Positions 8,097 through 16,689 of a stretch of 64,000 bases of DNA are shown here, in pieces (position 1 is the stretch's first letter; every line of letters starts with the position of its first letter). The stretch comes from Bacteroidetes bacterium HGW-Bacteroidetes-16. GTDB lineage: Bacteria; Bacteroidota; Bacteroidia; Bacteroidales; F082. The notes below the pieces were generated by a model that searched no databases, had not been told where the DNA came from, and saw nothing but the letters and a program-made list of their open reading frames with translations. The position numbers were made by a program, and so were the translations under genes. The stretch spans positions 62,001-126,000 of the forward strand of contig PHDN01000009.1 of NCBI GenBank assembly GCA_002840975.1, in the 5' to 3' direction.

Positions 8097-10883
8097 ATGA
8101 AACCAAAGATTTTAATTTTCTGTTTACTTTTAGCTGGCTCTCTTTCAGCATTTGCGCAAAAACAAACCGTAAGTGGCTTGGTCACAGATTCCTTTCTGGG
8201 CGAAACTATTGTTGGTGCCAATGTCATAGTTCATGGTACACAGACAGGTGTGGTAACTGACATTGATGGAAAGTTTTCGCTATACCTGGATAAAGGTAAG
8301 TATACCCTGAATGTAACCTATGTTGGTTTTGAGCCAAGCTCACAAGAAATTGTTGTGAATGACAAACCTGTCAGACTTTCCTTTAACATGAAAACCATCG
8401 TCTTAGATGAAATTTCTATCGTAGGTGATGTGGCTCGTTCAAGGGAAACTCCTGTTGCTTTTACCACCATTCTCCCCGACAAAATAGAAGAACGCCTGGC
8501 CGGTCAGGATATCCCAATGCTGTTGAATAAAACTCCAGGTGTTTATGCCACCGAACAAGGTGGTGGTGATGGAGATGCCCGAATCACAATTCGTGGCTTT
8601 AGCCAGCGAAATGTTGCTGTAATGTTGGATGGCATCCCAGTTAATGACATGGAAAATGGTTGGGTGTATTGGTCAAACTGGTTTGGACTAGATGCCGTAA
8701 CGCGAAGCATACAGGTTCAACGAGGACTGGGAGCTTCAAAGCTAGCTCTTCCTTCGGTTGGAGGGACCATTAACATTTTAACCAAAGGCATCGAAAACAA
8801 CCGGTCACTGAGCCTTGAACAAGGAATTGATAATCAAGGGAAACTAACTACAAATCTTGGATACACTTCCGGAAAGTTAAATCATGGTTGGGGAATTACA
8901 ATGGCTGGTGCCTATAAACAAGGCAACGGCTGGGTTGACCAAACCAATGTTAAAGCTTGGTTTTTCTTTGCAAAAGTTGATAAGCGATGGGGTAAACACA
9001 TCACCAGTATTACCGGCTTCGGTGCGCCACAAACACATAAACAACGTTCCTACAAACGCTCTATAGCTAACTATAATACTGAATATGCCCAAGAGCATGG
9101 CGTTTCACCGGAGGATTTTCCGGCAATTCAAGATCAGGGCATTAGTTACAATCAACATTGGGGATATTTGAAACGCGATGCTGACCAATGGAACAACGAT
9201 TTATCAGAGCGGATCATCAATCCAGATGCCAAAAGAGAAGTGCTTAACGAACAGGTAAACACTTATTTCAAACCACAGTTTAGCCTTAGGGATTCCTGGA
9301 ACGTTAATAACAAGCTTGTTATATCGAACACCCTTTATCTTTCGTTGGGTACTGGCGGTGGTGAACAACCCCGAAACAGCCTGAAAAACACAAATCTGAT
9401 TACTCCCAATGATGTAATCAATAATCCTGATAAATTCACCTCAGACGAAATTGGCCAAATCAACTGGCAGAGTATCTATGATCAGAATTCGGGACCCACA
9501 AATACCGGATTCGGGATGACTTATCCAATTAACCCAACCTATAGCGATCATCTTTACTATTCGACCAATTACTTAGTACAGCAAAACAACAATCACCGTT
9601 GGTATGGGCTGCTATCGTCCTTTAGTTATAAAATAAATAATCAAATAGATTGGTCCGGGGGTATTGACTTACGCTCTTACAAGGCTGAGCATTATAGCGA
9701 AATTACCGATTTGCTTGGAGGCGATTATGCCATTGACAAGTTTGATAAACGGAATGATTATGATGCAAATCCTCAGTTAGCCGTAAAAAAAACAGGTGAT
9801 AAAGTGTATTATTACGACGATGGCTTTGTAAACTGGGGCGGTATATTCACACAGGTTGAATATAAAGTGGGTAAAATAAGTTCGTTTGTGAACCTGACCA
9901 CCTCCATAAGTGGAATGATGAAGAAGGACTATTTTGGTAACCTCGAATCAGAATGGAAATACAAACCAGGCTTTACTTTTAAAACAGGAGCAAACTACAA
10001 CCTGACTGAGCGTAGTAATGTTTTTATTAATCTGGGTTACTTATCTAAAGCGAGGGAATTCAGATCTTATTATAAAGGATTTACTGCTGAATTTAAGCCT
10101 GATTCCATCACTAAAAATGAAAAAGTAAAAGCCTTGGAATTGGGGTATTCATTTACCAGTAAGTTGTTTGCCGCCAATGTGAATGCATATTATACCGCCT
10201 GGCAAAACAAGCCAACCAACCAGGTGAGAGGCAAATATGAGGATCCTATCACTGGTGCGGAAGGTTATACTTATGGCGATATTCCGGGTATGGATGCGCT
10301 GCATATTGGGATCGAGATCGATTTTGTATACAAAATCCTCCGCAATTTTGAATTTCAGGGATTGATTTCACTTGGAGATTGGAAGTGGGACAAGAAAATT
10401 GAAAACCTACAGATGTATTATACGGATAATAACTTGCCAGCCAATGTGATCAGTTTCGATGCAACCGGTATACATGTTGGCGATGCGGCCCAAACTCAAT
10501 TAGGTGCCAGCTTAAGGTTTGAACCTATTCGGGGATGGTATATCGAAGGCAGTGGAACCTATTTTGACAGGTATTATGCTGATTTCAATCCTGAAGAAAG
10601 CACCGATGAATTTGGATACCCTAAAGACTCCTGGAAAATTCCGTCTTATAGCCGCTTTGACTTTCATACAGGATATCGGTTTAAGATGAGTGCTTTCGAC
10701 AAACTTAACTTTACCATCAAACTCAATGTGCTCAATGTACTGAATACAGTCTATATTTCTGATGCAAGAAATAATGACACCTATATTCAACGCAATTTCA
10801 GCAGCTTTGATGCCCGCTCTGCTTCCGTGTTTATGGGAGCGCCACGGCAGTTCACGGCTTCTTTAAAAATTACTTTTAACTAA
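8097..10883 (+). CDS. TonB-dependent outer-membrane receptor
   Basis: The 928-residue protein has a signal peptide ending AFAQ, a carboxypeptidase-regulatory-like beta-sandwich (about 25-105; VSGLVTD...VVTDIDGKFSL), a plug domain (about 125-235; ITIRGFSQRNVAVMLDGIPVNDMENGW) and a long 22-strand barrel ending in a terminal aromatic strand (TASLKITFN). It imports an unknown ligand across the outer membrane using TonB energy. No SusD partner follows, so it is not a standard SusCD pair. It lies between two T9SS-exported proteins, 21 bases before a PLD-fold gene, which suggests that the ligand is a product of that secreted enzyme. The plug sequence is close to the receptor at 49316-52048. Confidence 0.92.
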   Translation: MKPKILIFCLLLAGSLSAFAQKQTVSGLVTDSFLGETIVGANVIVHGTQTGVVTDIDGKFSLYLDKGKYTLNVTYVGFEPSSQEIVVNDKPVRLSFNMKTIVLDEISIVGDVARSRETPVAFTTILPDKIEERLAGQDIPMLLNKTPGVYATEQGGGDGDARITIRGFSQRNVAVMLDGIPVNDMENGWVYWSNWFGLDAVTRSIQVQRGLGASKLALPSVGGTINILTKGIENNRSLSLEQGIDNQGKLTTNLGYTSGKLNHGWGITMAGAYKQGNGWVDQTNVKAWFFFAKVDKRWGKHITSITGFGAPQTHKQRSYKRSIANYNTEYAQEHGVSPEDFPAIQDQGISYNQHWGYLKRDADQWNNDLSERIINPDAKREVLNEQVNTYFKPQFSLRDSWNVNNKLVISNTLYLSLGTGGGEQPRNSLKNTNLITPNDVINNPDKFTSDEIGQINWQSIYDQNSGPTNTGFGMTYPINPTYSDHLYYSTNYLVQQNNNHRWYGLLSSFSYKINNQIDWSGGIDLRSYKAEHYSEITDLLGGDYAIDKFDKRNDYDANPQLAVKKTGDKVYYYDDGFVNWGGIFTQVEYKVGKISSFVNLTTSISGMMKKDYFGNLESEWKYKPGFTFKTGANYNLTERSNVFINLGYLSKAREFRSYYKGFTAEFKPDSITKNEKVKALELGYSFTSKLFAANVNAYYTAWQNKPTNQVRGKYEDPITGAEGYTYGDIPGMDALHIGIEIDFVYKILRNFEFQGLISLGDWKWDKKIENLQMYYTDNNLPANVISFDATGIHVGDAAQTQLGASLRFEPIRGWYIEGSGTYFDRYYADFNPEESTDEFGYPKDSWKIPSYSRFDFHTGYRFKMSAFDKLNFTIKLNVLNVLNTVYISDARNNDTYIQRNFSSFDARSASVFMGAPRQFTASLKITFN

Positions 10884-10904
10884 ACATCATTTATTCTTTA
10901 TAAC

Positions 10905-13433
10905 ATGAAAAAATCAGTTATTATCACCTTATTTATCTTGGGTATTTTCACTTTCAGCCACGCCCAAAACACCATTTTGGAAGCACGCAATATGCCTGAA
11001 GGCAGCGTTGTTACCGTTAAAGGGATTGCTACCAATGGTGCAGAATTGGGAATTATCAGATATATGCAGGACGGTACTGCCGGAATTGCTGCTTATGGCT
11101 CCCCAGTAGGGGTTGTCAACCGCGGCGACTCCATCACGGTTACCGGAACTCTTAAGATTTACAACCAACTTCTCGAACTCGACCCCATAACCAGTGTTGT
11201 TGTCAGGTCTACCGGTAATCAAATACCGGATCCAATTGTTTTGACTCTGTCTCAGATTGCCGAGCTTTATGAAGCTCAGTTGGTTCAAATTCACGACGTC
11301 CTTTTTAATGATGCCGGGCAAACTTTTACCGGGAATAAAAAATACACCATCACTGCCAACGGACAAACAGGTTATGTTTATATTAAAAATGGACAGGATT
11401 TTGTTGGTACCATCGTACCCAGTGCACCAATTACCTTAACCGCACTTTGTTCCCAATTCGATTATAGCAACCCCAACATGGGCTACCAATTGCTGCCACG
11501 CGATTTGGACGATATTTTCATTCCAAGTTCCATTTATTTTGTAGATGCGCTTACAAACACAAATTTTACCCATACAGAGCTAGATTTCACATGGAATACC
11601 AACATCGCCGGTACAACTGAGATGTTCTATGGACCAACGGAGGAGACTGTTACTGCTCAATCTACCTCCTCAACGGGAGGAAGCACAAGTCACAACTTAG
11701 ATTTGTCGGGTCTATCCTCCGGAGAAATTACCTGGGTTCAGGCTTTTTCAGTAAGTGGGACTGATACGGCTAAATCAGCGGTGATTCCCTTTGCAACCAT
11801 ATCAAATTCTTCAGGCAATATCAAAGCCTATTTCAACAGTCCTGTAGATGTTTCTTACTCCACGGGAGTAGACGCTATCTACCTTCATAACCTCATCGAC
11901 GACACCCTGATCAATTATATTGACCGTGCAAAGTACACCATTGATTTCACCATCTACAATTTTAATAATACCGGGATAAGTAACATCAGCGATGCACTGA
12001 AAGCCGCTGCCAACCGTGGTGTAAGGGTCCGGGTAATTGGGTGCGGCACAACTGCCAACATGGGAATTGACGAACTTGCAGGCTCGGCAGTACATGTGCT
12101 TATAGGCCCCAGCAGCTCACAACGTCCCGGTATTATGCACAACAAATTCATCGTTTTTGATACCGAATCCTCCGATCCGAATGATCCGCTTGTATGGACA
12201 GGTTCCACAAACTTTACCGATGGCCAGATTAACCTGGATGCCAACAACGTGATCATCGTGCAAGATCAGAGCCTGGCACGTAGCTACCAAATTGAATTTG
12301 AAGAAATGTGGGGCTCGTATGGCGATGAACCCAATGCTACAAAGGCACGCTTCGGATCGACTAAAAAGAACAACACACCACATGAATTTATAATAGCCGG
12401 CAAACGTGTTGAATGTTACTTCAGCCCTTCCGATGGCGTAAACGGGAAGATTGTTGAGGTAATCAACACCTCCGATCACGACCTGAGTATTGCCACCATG
12501 CTGATCACCCGCATTGAAATGGCAGATGCCATCGTGGCTCGTAGCGAAACAGGAGTAGCCGCAAATGTTATCACAAATGCAGAAGGTAACAACAATACAA
12601 CTGTAAACAGTTTGCTGGAAGCTGCTTTAACAACTCATTACACCTTTGACGATGTGTCCTCTGGTCTACTCCACCACAAATACATGATTGTCGACCAGGG
12701 TGCACCCGCATCTGACCCAATGGTATTTACCGGATCACACAACTGGAGTGCTGCCGCCGATAATGAGAACGATGAAAACACCCTCGTGATACATGATGGC
12801 ACGCTGGCCAATATTTATTATCAGCAGTTTGTTTACCGTTTTCTTGAGAATCATGGTGTATTGTTTGAACTGACCAATCCGCCAACAGCCGTTAACGATC
12901 AATCAGAAACAGTGATCGCGCAGCTGGTAACGGTTCCTGTTTTGGATAATGACATGATTGAAGCCCCCGTTGTTTTGAGCATCGAAACAACGGCTACTCA
13001 AGGAAATTCCTATATCCCGTTCGCAAACCCCAATGTCATTAGTTATCTACCGAATGCAGGATTCCACGGTACAGACTCTGTGGTATACAAAATCGCGTAT
13101 CAGGCAGAACCTACCCTTTTTGCTATAGCAAAAATTTACTTCACCGTAATCGACAACAGCGGTATTGATGAAATCTTTGGAGCTGGTACAGTAAGCGTAT
13201 TCCCAAATCCTGCAAAGGATAAAATCAACATTTCGTTTAATGCAAAAGACCAGGCCGATCTTCAGATCAGTCTGAATGACCTTTCCGGTAAGCAAGTGTT
13301 CGTAAATAAATACAGCGTAACCAAAGGCGAAAACCAGCTGAGTGCGGATGTAAACGGACTGTCAAAAGGTGTGTATGTATTAAATCTGATTACCGAAAAA
13401 GGAACCCTCAATTATAAGGTGGTGATTAAATAA
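10905..13433 (+). CDS. secreted phospholipase D-fold protein with T9SS sorting domain
   Basis: This 842-residue protein carries a signal peptide (ending FSHAQ), an N-terminal OB-like region (VVTVKGIATNG...), a fibronectin-like segment (about 210-300), two HKD-type half-sites, a C-terminal beta domain (PPTAVNDQSETVIAQLVTV) and a T9SS type A sorting domain (VSVFPNPAKDKINISF). The first half-site is HNKFIVFD, with His at about residue 412, followed by TGSTNFTDGQ. The second is HHKYMIVD, with the catalytic His near 591, followed by TGSHNWSAAADNENDEN. Two HKD motifs are the hallmark of PLD phosphodiesterases, which include nucleases and phospholipases; the substrate cannot be assigned. Linkage to a TonB receptor and an LTD protein suggests surface hydrolysis followed by uptake. 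Confidence 0.88.
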   Translation: MKKSVIITLFILGIFTFSHAQNTILEARNMPEGSVVTVKGIATNGAELGIIRYMQDGTAGIAAYGSPVGVVNRGDSITVTGTLKIYNQLLELDPITSVVVRSTGNQIPDPIVLTLSQIAELYEAQLVQIHDVLFNDAGQTFTGNKKYTITANGQTGYVYIKNGQDFVGTIVPSAPITLTALCSQFDYSNPNMGYQLLPRDLDDIFIPSSIYFVDALTNTNFTHTELDFTWNTNIAGTTEMFYGPTEETVTAQSTSSTGGSTSHNLDLSGLSSGEITWVQAFSVSGTDTAKSAVIPFATISNSSGNIKAYFNSPVDVSYSTGVDAIYLHNLIDDTLINYIDRAKYTIDFTIYNFNNTGISNISDALKAAANRGVRVRVIGCGTTANMGIDELAGSAVHVLIGPSSSQRPGIMHNKFIVFDTESSDPNDPLVWTGSTNFTDGQINLDANNVIIVQDQSLARSYQIEFEEMWGSYGDEPNATKARFGSTKKNNTPHEFIIAGKRVECYFSPSDGVNGKIVEVINTSDHDLSIATMLITRIEMADAIVARSETGVAANVITNAEGNNNTTVNSLLEAALTTHYTFDDVSSGLLHHKYMIVDQGAPASDPMVFTGSHNWSAAADNENDENTLVIHDGTLANIYYQQFVYRFLENHGVLFELTNPPTAVNDQSETVIAQLVTVPVLDNDMIEAPVVLSIETTATQGNSYIPFANPNVISYLPNAGFHGTDSVVYKIAYQAEPTLFAIAKIYFTVIDNSGIDEIFGAGTVSVFPNPAKDKINISFNAKDQADLQISLNDLSGKQVFVNKYSVTKGENQLSADVNGLSKGVYVLNLITEKGTLNYKVVIK

Positions 13434-13449
13434 ATCGCCAAAACAGCCT

Positions 13450-13509
13450 GTTGATCCATTTGGATCAACCTTTATAAAGTCCCGGTCAGAAAATGATCGG
13501 GACTTTTTT
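13450..13509 (+). terminator. double stem-loop terminator after the PLD-fold gene
   Basis: A small hairpin (gttgatcca/tggatcaac, 13450-13469) is followed by a strong one, AGTCCCGGTCA at 13478-13488 pairing with TGATCGGGACT at 13494-13504 around a GAAAA loop, and then a run of T. This is a canonical intrinsic terminator on the plus strand. Confidence 0.85.
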
Positions 13510-13525
13510 GATTTGAGTCTCCCCT

Positions 13526-13669
13526 TCAACGTAGTTTCATAGCTACAAGCCGATAATCAGCATCACCCCTGAAACTCCCCGGTTTTGAACATGGTGCCGT
13601 AACCACCAGTGGCAATTCATCCGCATAAGCGATCTGAGTATGATTGTACAGATTAAAAGTAGGTAGAAA
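13526..13669 (-). pseudogene. C-terminal gene remnant, unidentified
   Basis: On the minus strand 47 codons are open and look protein-like (…NHTQIAYADELPLVVTAPC… ending DYRLVAMKLR) before a TGA. There is no start codon and an in-frame TAA stands directly upstream. Composition and ordered hydrophobic/polar alternation suggest the tail of a former gene. I do not recognise the family. It fills most of the gene-free stretch between the PLD terminator and the STAS operon. Confidence 0.45.
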
Positions 13670-13749
13670 TTAACCAATTATGATTGTAACCAGTTAAACT
13701 TTGCTTATCTTAGCAAGATAATTGTTCTCTCACCAAACATCATAAAACT

Positions 13750-14115
13750 ATGAAACACACAATTCGATATGATGATGAACATCAATTGCTCATACAGACA
13801 ATTAACGGATTCTTTACCACAGAAGAAACCAAACAATTCGGGAGCCTATATCTTGAATTACTGAAAGACAAACCATATCGGCAGCTGATCGTGGATCTGC
13901 GAAATGCTGGTAACATGGAAAGCCGGGAAACCCGGTCGATAACCAACGAGATGCTCAATATTGCGCAATTTACGGATGTGGTTTATGTTGGAGCCAGCGC
14001 TGCAACCCGCATGATCGCAAAGGTATTAATGAAACTTGGTTCATTAAAAGCGGAGTCAAATTTTGTAAAAGACATGGATGAAGCCTATAACTGGTTAGAA
14101 AAAAGGAGGAAATAA
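13750..14115 (+). CDS. STAS-like (SpoIIAA-type fold) protein, first gene of stressosome cassette
   Basis: A 121-residue cytoplasmic protein of the size and pattern of STAS/SpoIIAA-like proteins: strand HTIRYDDEHQLLIQTINGFF, a helix, strand YRQLIVDLRN, a helix, then strand DVVYVGASAATRMIAKVLM. The usual phosphorylatable Ser/Thr of the Asp-(Ile)-Ser/Thr motif is not obvious; the segment reads LIVDLRNAGNMESRETRS. It may therefore be a structural or sensory subunit instead of an RsbS-type switch. It is two bases from the next gene, so it is co-transcribed with the RsbR/RsbS/RsbT homologues. Confidence 0.7.
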   Translation: MKHTIRYDDEHQLLIQTINGFFTTEETKQFGSLYLELLKDKPYRQLIVDLRNAGNMESRETRSITNEMLNIAQFTDVVYVGASAATRMIAKVLMKLGSLKAESNFVKDMDEAYNWLEKRRK

Positions 14116-14117
14116 TC

Positions 14118-14807
14118 ATGAGTGAAATACCTAAAATCGAAAAAATGAAGGAGCGCATCAATTTTATTGAGGATGTGCTGTCGTCCGTTGCTGCCGGCGA
14201 CATGAATGCACGGATCAACAGTGAAATTAATGACGACCTGAGCGGCATTGAAGCGGCCATTGACCTGTTAATTAATGACCTGACTGACGAACTCAAACAG
14301 CGTGAAAAAATGCAGCAGGAGGTTGAGGAAAAACTCGTCAAAATCCAGGAGCAACAAAAGACCATTCTTCAGCAACAACAAGATTTGCTTGAGCTTTCAA
14401 GTCCTGTTTCAAAAGTCTGGGACAACGTGCTGATCCTTCCTGTAATTGGTACCCTCGACAGTCAGCGAACCCAGGTCATGATGGAAAACCTGCTCGAAAA
14501 AATTGTTGAAACGGGGTGCACCATTGCCATTCTCGACATCACCGGAGTTCCAACAGTAGATACACAGGTTGCAAACCATTTGTTAAAAACAGTTACCGCA
14601 GCTCGCTTGTTAGGTGCGGAATGTATCATCTCAGGTATCAGCCCGGCCATTGCCCAGACCATTGTTCACCTGGGCATTGATTTATCTTCTATCCGGACCA
14701 AAGCCACACTGCAGGACGCCATGATTTTTGCCATGAGAGAAAATAAACGATCGGAAGGTGTGAAGCTCCAAACACTTTTTACCCATTCTGATGAAAAACA
14801 GGAATAG
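14118..14807 (+). CDS. rsbR: RsbR-type stressosome protein (HAMP-like N-terminus plus STAS)
   Basis: In Bacillus, RsbR co-antagonists build the stressosome shell with RsbS and hold RsbT until stress. This 229-residue homologue has a HAMP-like N-terminal segment (VAAGDMNARINSE...DDLSGIEAAIDLL, about 20-58), a Gln/Glu-rich coiled coil (58-95) and a C-terminal STAS domain containing DITGVPTVDTQVANHLL. The Thr of DITG (about residue 142) matches a conserved RsbR phosphosite. The sensory N-terminus is not the globin-like domain of Bacillus RsbR, so the input signal differs. It sits directly against rsbS. Confidence 0.85.
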   Translation: MSEIPKIEKMKERINFIEDVLSSVAAGDMNARINSEINDDLSGIEAAIDLLINDLTDELKQREKMQQEVEEKLVKIQEQQKTILQQQQDLLELSSPVSKVWDNVLILPVIGTLDSQRTQVMMENLLEKIVETGCTIAILDITGVPTVDTQVANHLLKTVTAARLLGAECIISGISPAIAQTIVHLGIDLSSIRTKATLQDAMIFAMRENKRSEGVKLQTLFTHSDEKQE

Positions 14808-15203
14808 ATGAATATTGACATGTATGAAAAGAGGATCCCCATTATCAAGATTGGAAATTTTTTAATCGTCTCGATACAGGTGGATATGCATGATAAAATG
14901 GCCATGCAACTGCAAACCCAAATACTTGAAGAAATTTCTAAAACCGGGGCCAAAGGCGTTCTGATTGATATCTCAGTATTGGAAATGGTAGATTCTTTTA
15001 TAGGACGCATGCTTTCAGGAATGGCCTCCATGGCTTCCATTATGGATGCCGCGGTAGTTATTGTGGGGATGCAACCTGCGGTGGCCATCACCCTTGTCGA
15101 GCTCGGACTCGAGATGCAGGGCGTAGATACTGCGCTCAACATGGAAAAGGGCATGGAAATGCTCGAAAGAAGAATTAGGAATGAGAACAGTGACTTCTCA
15201 TAA
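14808..15203 (+). CDS. rsbS: RsbS-type stressosome scaffold protein
   Basis: A 131-residue single STAS domain, the typical RsbS length. The motif LIDISVLEMVDSFIGRML has its Ser near residue 56, where Bacillus RsbS carries the Ser phosphorylated by RsbT to release it. The ATG directly follows the stop of the rsbR homologue, and rsbT starts 11 bases after its own stop, giving the classic R-S-T order. RsbS is the direct RsbT antagonist in the known system. Confidence 0.88.
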   Translation: MNIDMYEKRIPIIKIGNFLIVSIQVDMHDKMAMQLQTQILEEISKTGAKGVLIDISVLEMVDSFIGRMLSGMASMASIMDAAVVIVGMQPAVAITLVELGLEMQGVDTALNMEKGMEMLERRIRNENSDFS

Positions 15204-15214
15204 ATCCGATTGTA

Positions 15215-15640
15215 ATGTTAGAACTGAAATCAGATACAAGCTGGGTAGAACTCGGAAGATTGGTTGTCGCAACTGAATACGACATTGTAAGTGTGAGGCA
15301 ATTTATCCGGTATCAGGCAAAGTTATTGCAAATGGGTATTGTTGACCAAACCCGGATTACTACTGCTGTAAGCGAGTTGTTACGAAATATGTACAACTAT
15401 GCCGGTGGTGGGGAAGTACTTATCGAATCAGGAATTGTTGATGAACAATTGGCAATGATAGTAACCTGCTCTGACAAAGGTTCGGGAATTGAAAACCTGG
15501 AATTGGCCATGAGCGATGGATACACATCAGGAACGGGGATGGGTTATGGGTTGCCGGGAGCCAAACGCTTGGTTGACAGATTTGAAATCGTTACAGAGAT
15601 AAATGAAGGCACCACCGTCAGGTTAATGAAATGGAAGTAA
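15215..15640 (+). CDS. rsbT: RsbT-type serine/threonine kinase
   Basis: A GHKL-fold kinase of 141 residues. In stressosomes RsbT phosphorylates RsbR and RsbS, then leaves to switch on an output partner. Visible motifs are the N-box SELLRNMYNYA (Asn near 58), the G1 box DKGSGI (87-92) and the G2 box GTGMGYGLPGAKRL (106-119). It overlaps the next gene by 10 bases. No RsbU or sigma-B is found in the window; the likely output targets are the two downstream genes. Confidence 0.9.
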   Translation: MLELKSDTSWVELGRLVVATEYDIVSVRQFIRYQAKLLQMGIVDQTRITTAVSELLRNMYNYAGGGEVLIESGIVDEQLAMIVTCSDKGSGIENLELAMSDGYTSGTGMGYGLPGAKRLVDRFEIVTEINEGTTVRLMKWK

Positions 15641-16689
15641 CGCGAGATCACATATTAAGTTTGACTGTCGAAAACGAATCTGACATCGGTGTATGCCGAA
15701 GAAAAGGTGTGAGCCTGGCTAAACAAATTGGCTTTAATGAAGTAAAATCCGAAGAGATAGCCATTTTAATTTCAGAATTGGTAACCAACGTGTTAAAACA
15801 CGGAGGAGGGGCTGGTAGAATCGTGATTTGTCAAATCGAAGACAAGGAAAAACGAAAAGCCATTGAGATCTGGTGTTGTGATTCAGGTACCGGTATAACG
15901 GATTTTCATAAATCTTTGCAAGATGGGATTACCGGAAAAAATTCCCTTGGCATCGGACTGGGAACAATCAGGCGCTTTTCCGATGAGATGGAAATCAATC
16001 CTGTATCTTCCTCTGCTTTTAAAGAACTCTATTTCTCAGGAAGCTATGACTATAAACATTGCATTAGAACGCTCAAGTGGGTACCCATAAAAAGCTGGGT
16101 CGGCATAAATAAAAAATTGGTTGTCGGAGCAGCATCACGTTGTTATCCCGGTGAGCAGCTTAACGGTGATGCCTTTCTTGTAAATAACCTGAGTGCCCAC
16201 GTTTGTATCACCGCTGTCATTGACGGACTGGGCCACGGGAAGGAAGCCAACCTGGCAGCAGAGCTCGTCAAAGAAAATATTCTGCTCAAATCCGACCTGC
16301 CGCCAGACAGCCTTTTAAATTACATCCACAATGCTGTCAAAGGAACCCGGGGTGCCGTAATTGGACTGGCACGAATCAATACTGAAACCAACAGGTTAAG
16401 CTTTTCAGGTATTGGCAACATTGAGGGTTTTATCCTGACAAAGGTTGAAAAGAAAACCTTGCTGTCGTTTGGGGGAATTATTGGTCACAATATGCGTACG
16501 CCAAGGGTTTTTGAATCTGATTTTGAGCCCGGGGATACCCTTTGTATGTACTCGGATGGAATTACTTCCCGATGGCGGGCTGAAAATTTTAACTGGAACG
16601 AACCTCCACAAAAGAATGCTGAATTGATATTAAGTACACACTCAAGACTGAATGATGACGCTACAATTCTTATCATCCGCTACACTTAA
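15631..16689 (+). CDS. anti-sigma-type ATPase fused to SpoIIE/PP2C phosphatase (RsbX-like)
   Basis: The 352 residues hold two modules. Residues 1-130 are an RsbW/RsbT-like HATPase (N-box [14 protein letters not shown]1 DSGTGI, then [12 protein letters not shown]). Residues 150-352 are a SpoIIE-type PP2C phosphatase ([51 protein letters not shown]). In Bacillus, RsbX is the phosphatase that resets RsbR and RsbS; here that activity appears joined to a kinase or anti-sigma fold in one chain. It overlaps rsbT by 10 bases and the kinase gene by 38, pointing to translational coupling. Confidence 0.87.
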   Translation: MEVTRDHILSLTVENESDIGVCRRKGVSLAKQIGFNEVKSEEIAILISELVTNVLKHGGGAGRIVICQIEDKEKRKAIEIWCCDSGTGITDFHKSLQDGITGKNSLGIGLGTIRRFSDEMEINPVSSSAFKELYFSGSYDYKHCIRTLKWVPIKSWVGINKKLVVGAASRCYPGEQLNGDAFLVNNLSAHVCITAVIDGLGHGKEANLAAELVKENILLKSDLPPDSLLNYIHNAVKGTRGAVIGLARINTETNRLSFSGIGNIEGFILTKVEKKTLLSFGGIIGHNMRTPRVFESDFEPGDTLCMYSDGITSRWRAENFNWNEPPQKNAELILSTHSRLNDDATILIIRYT

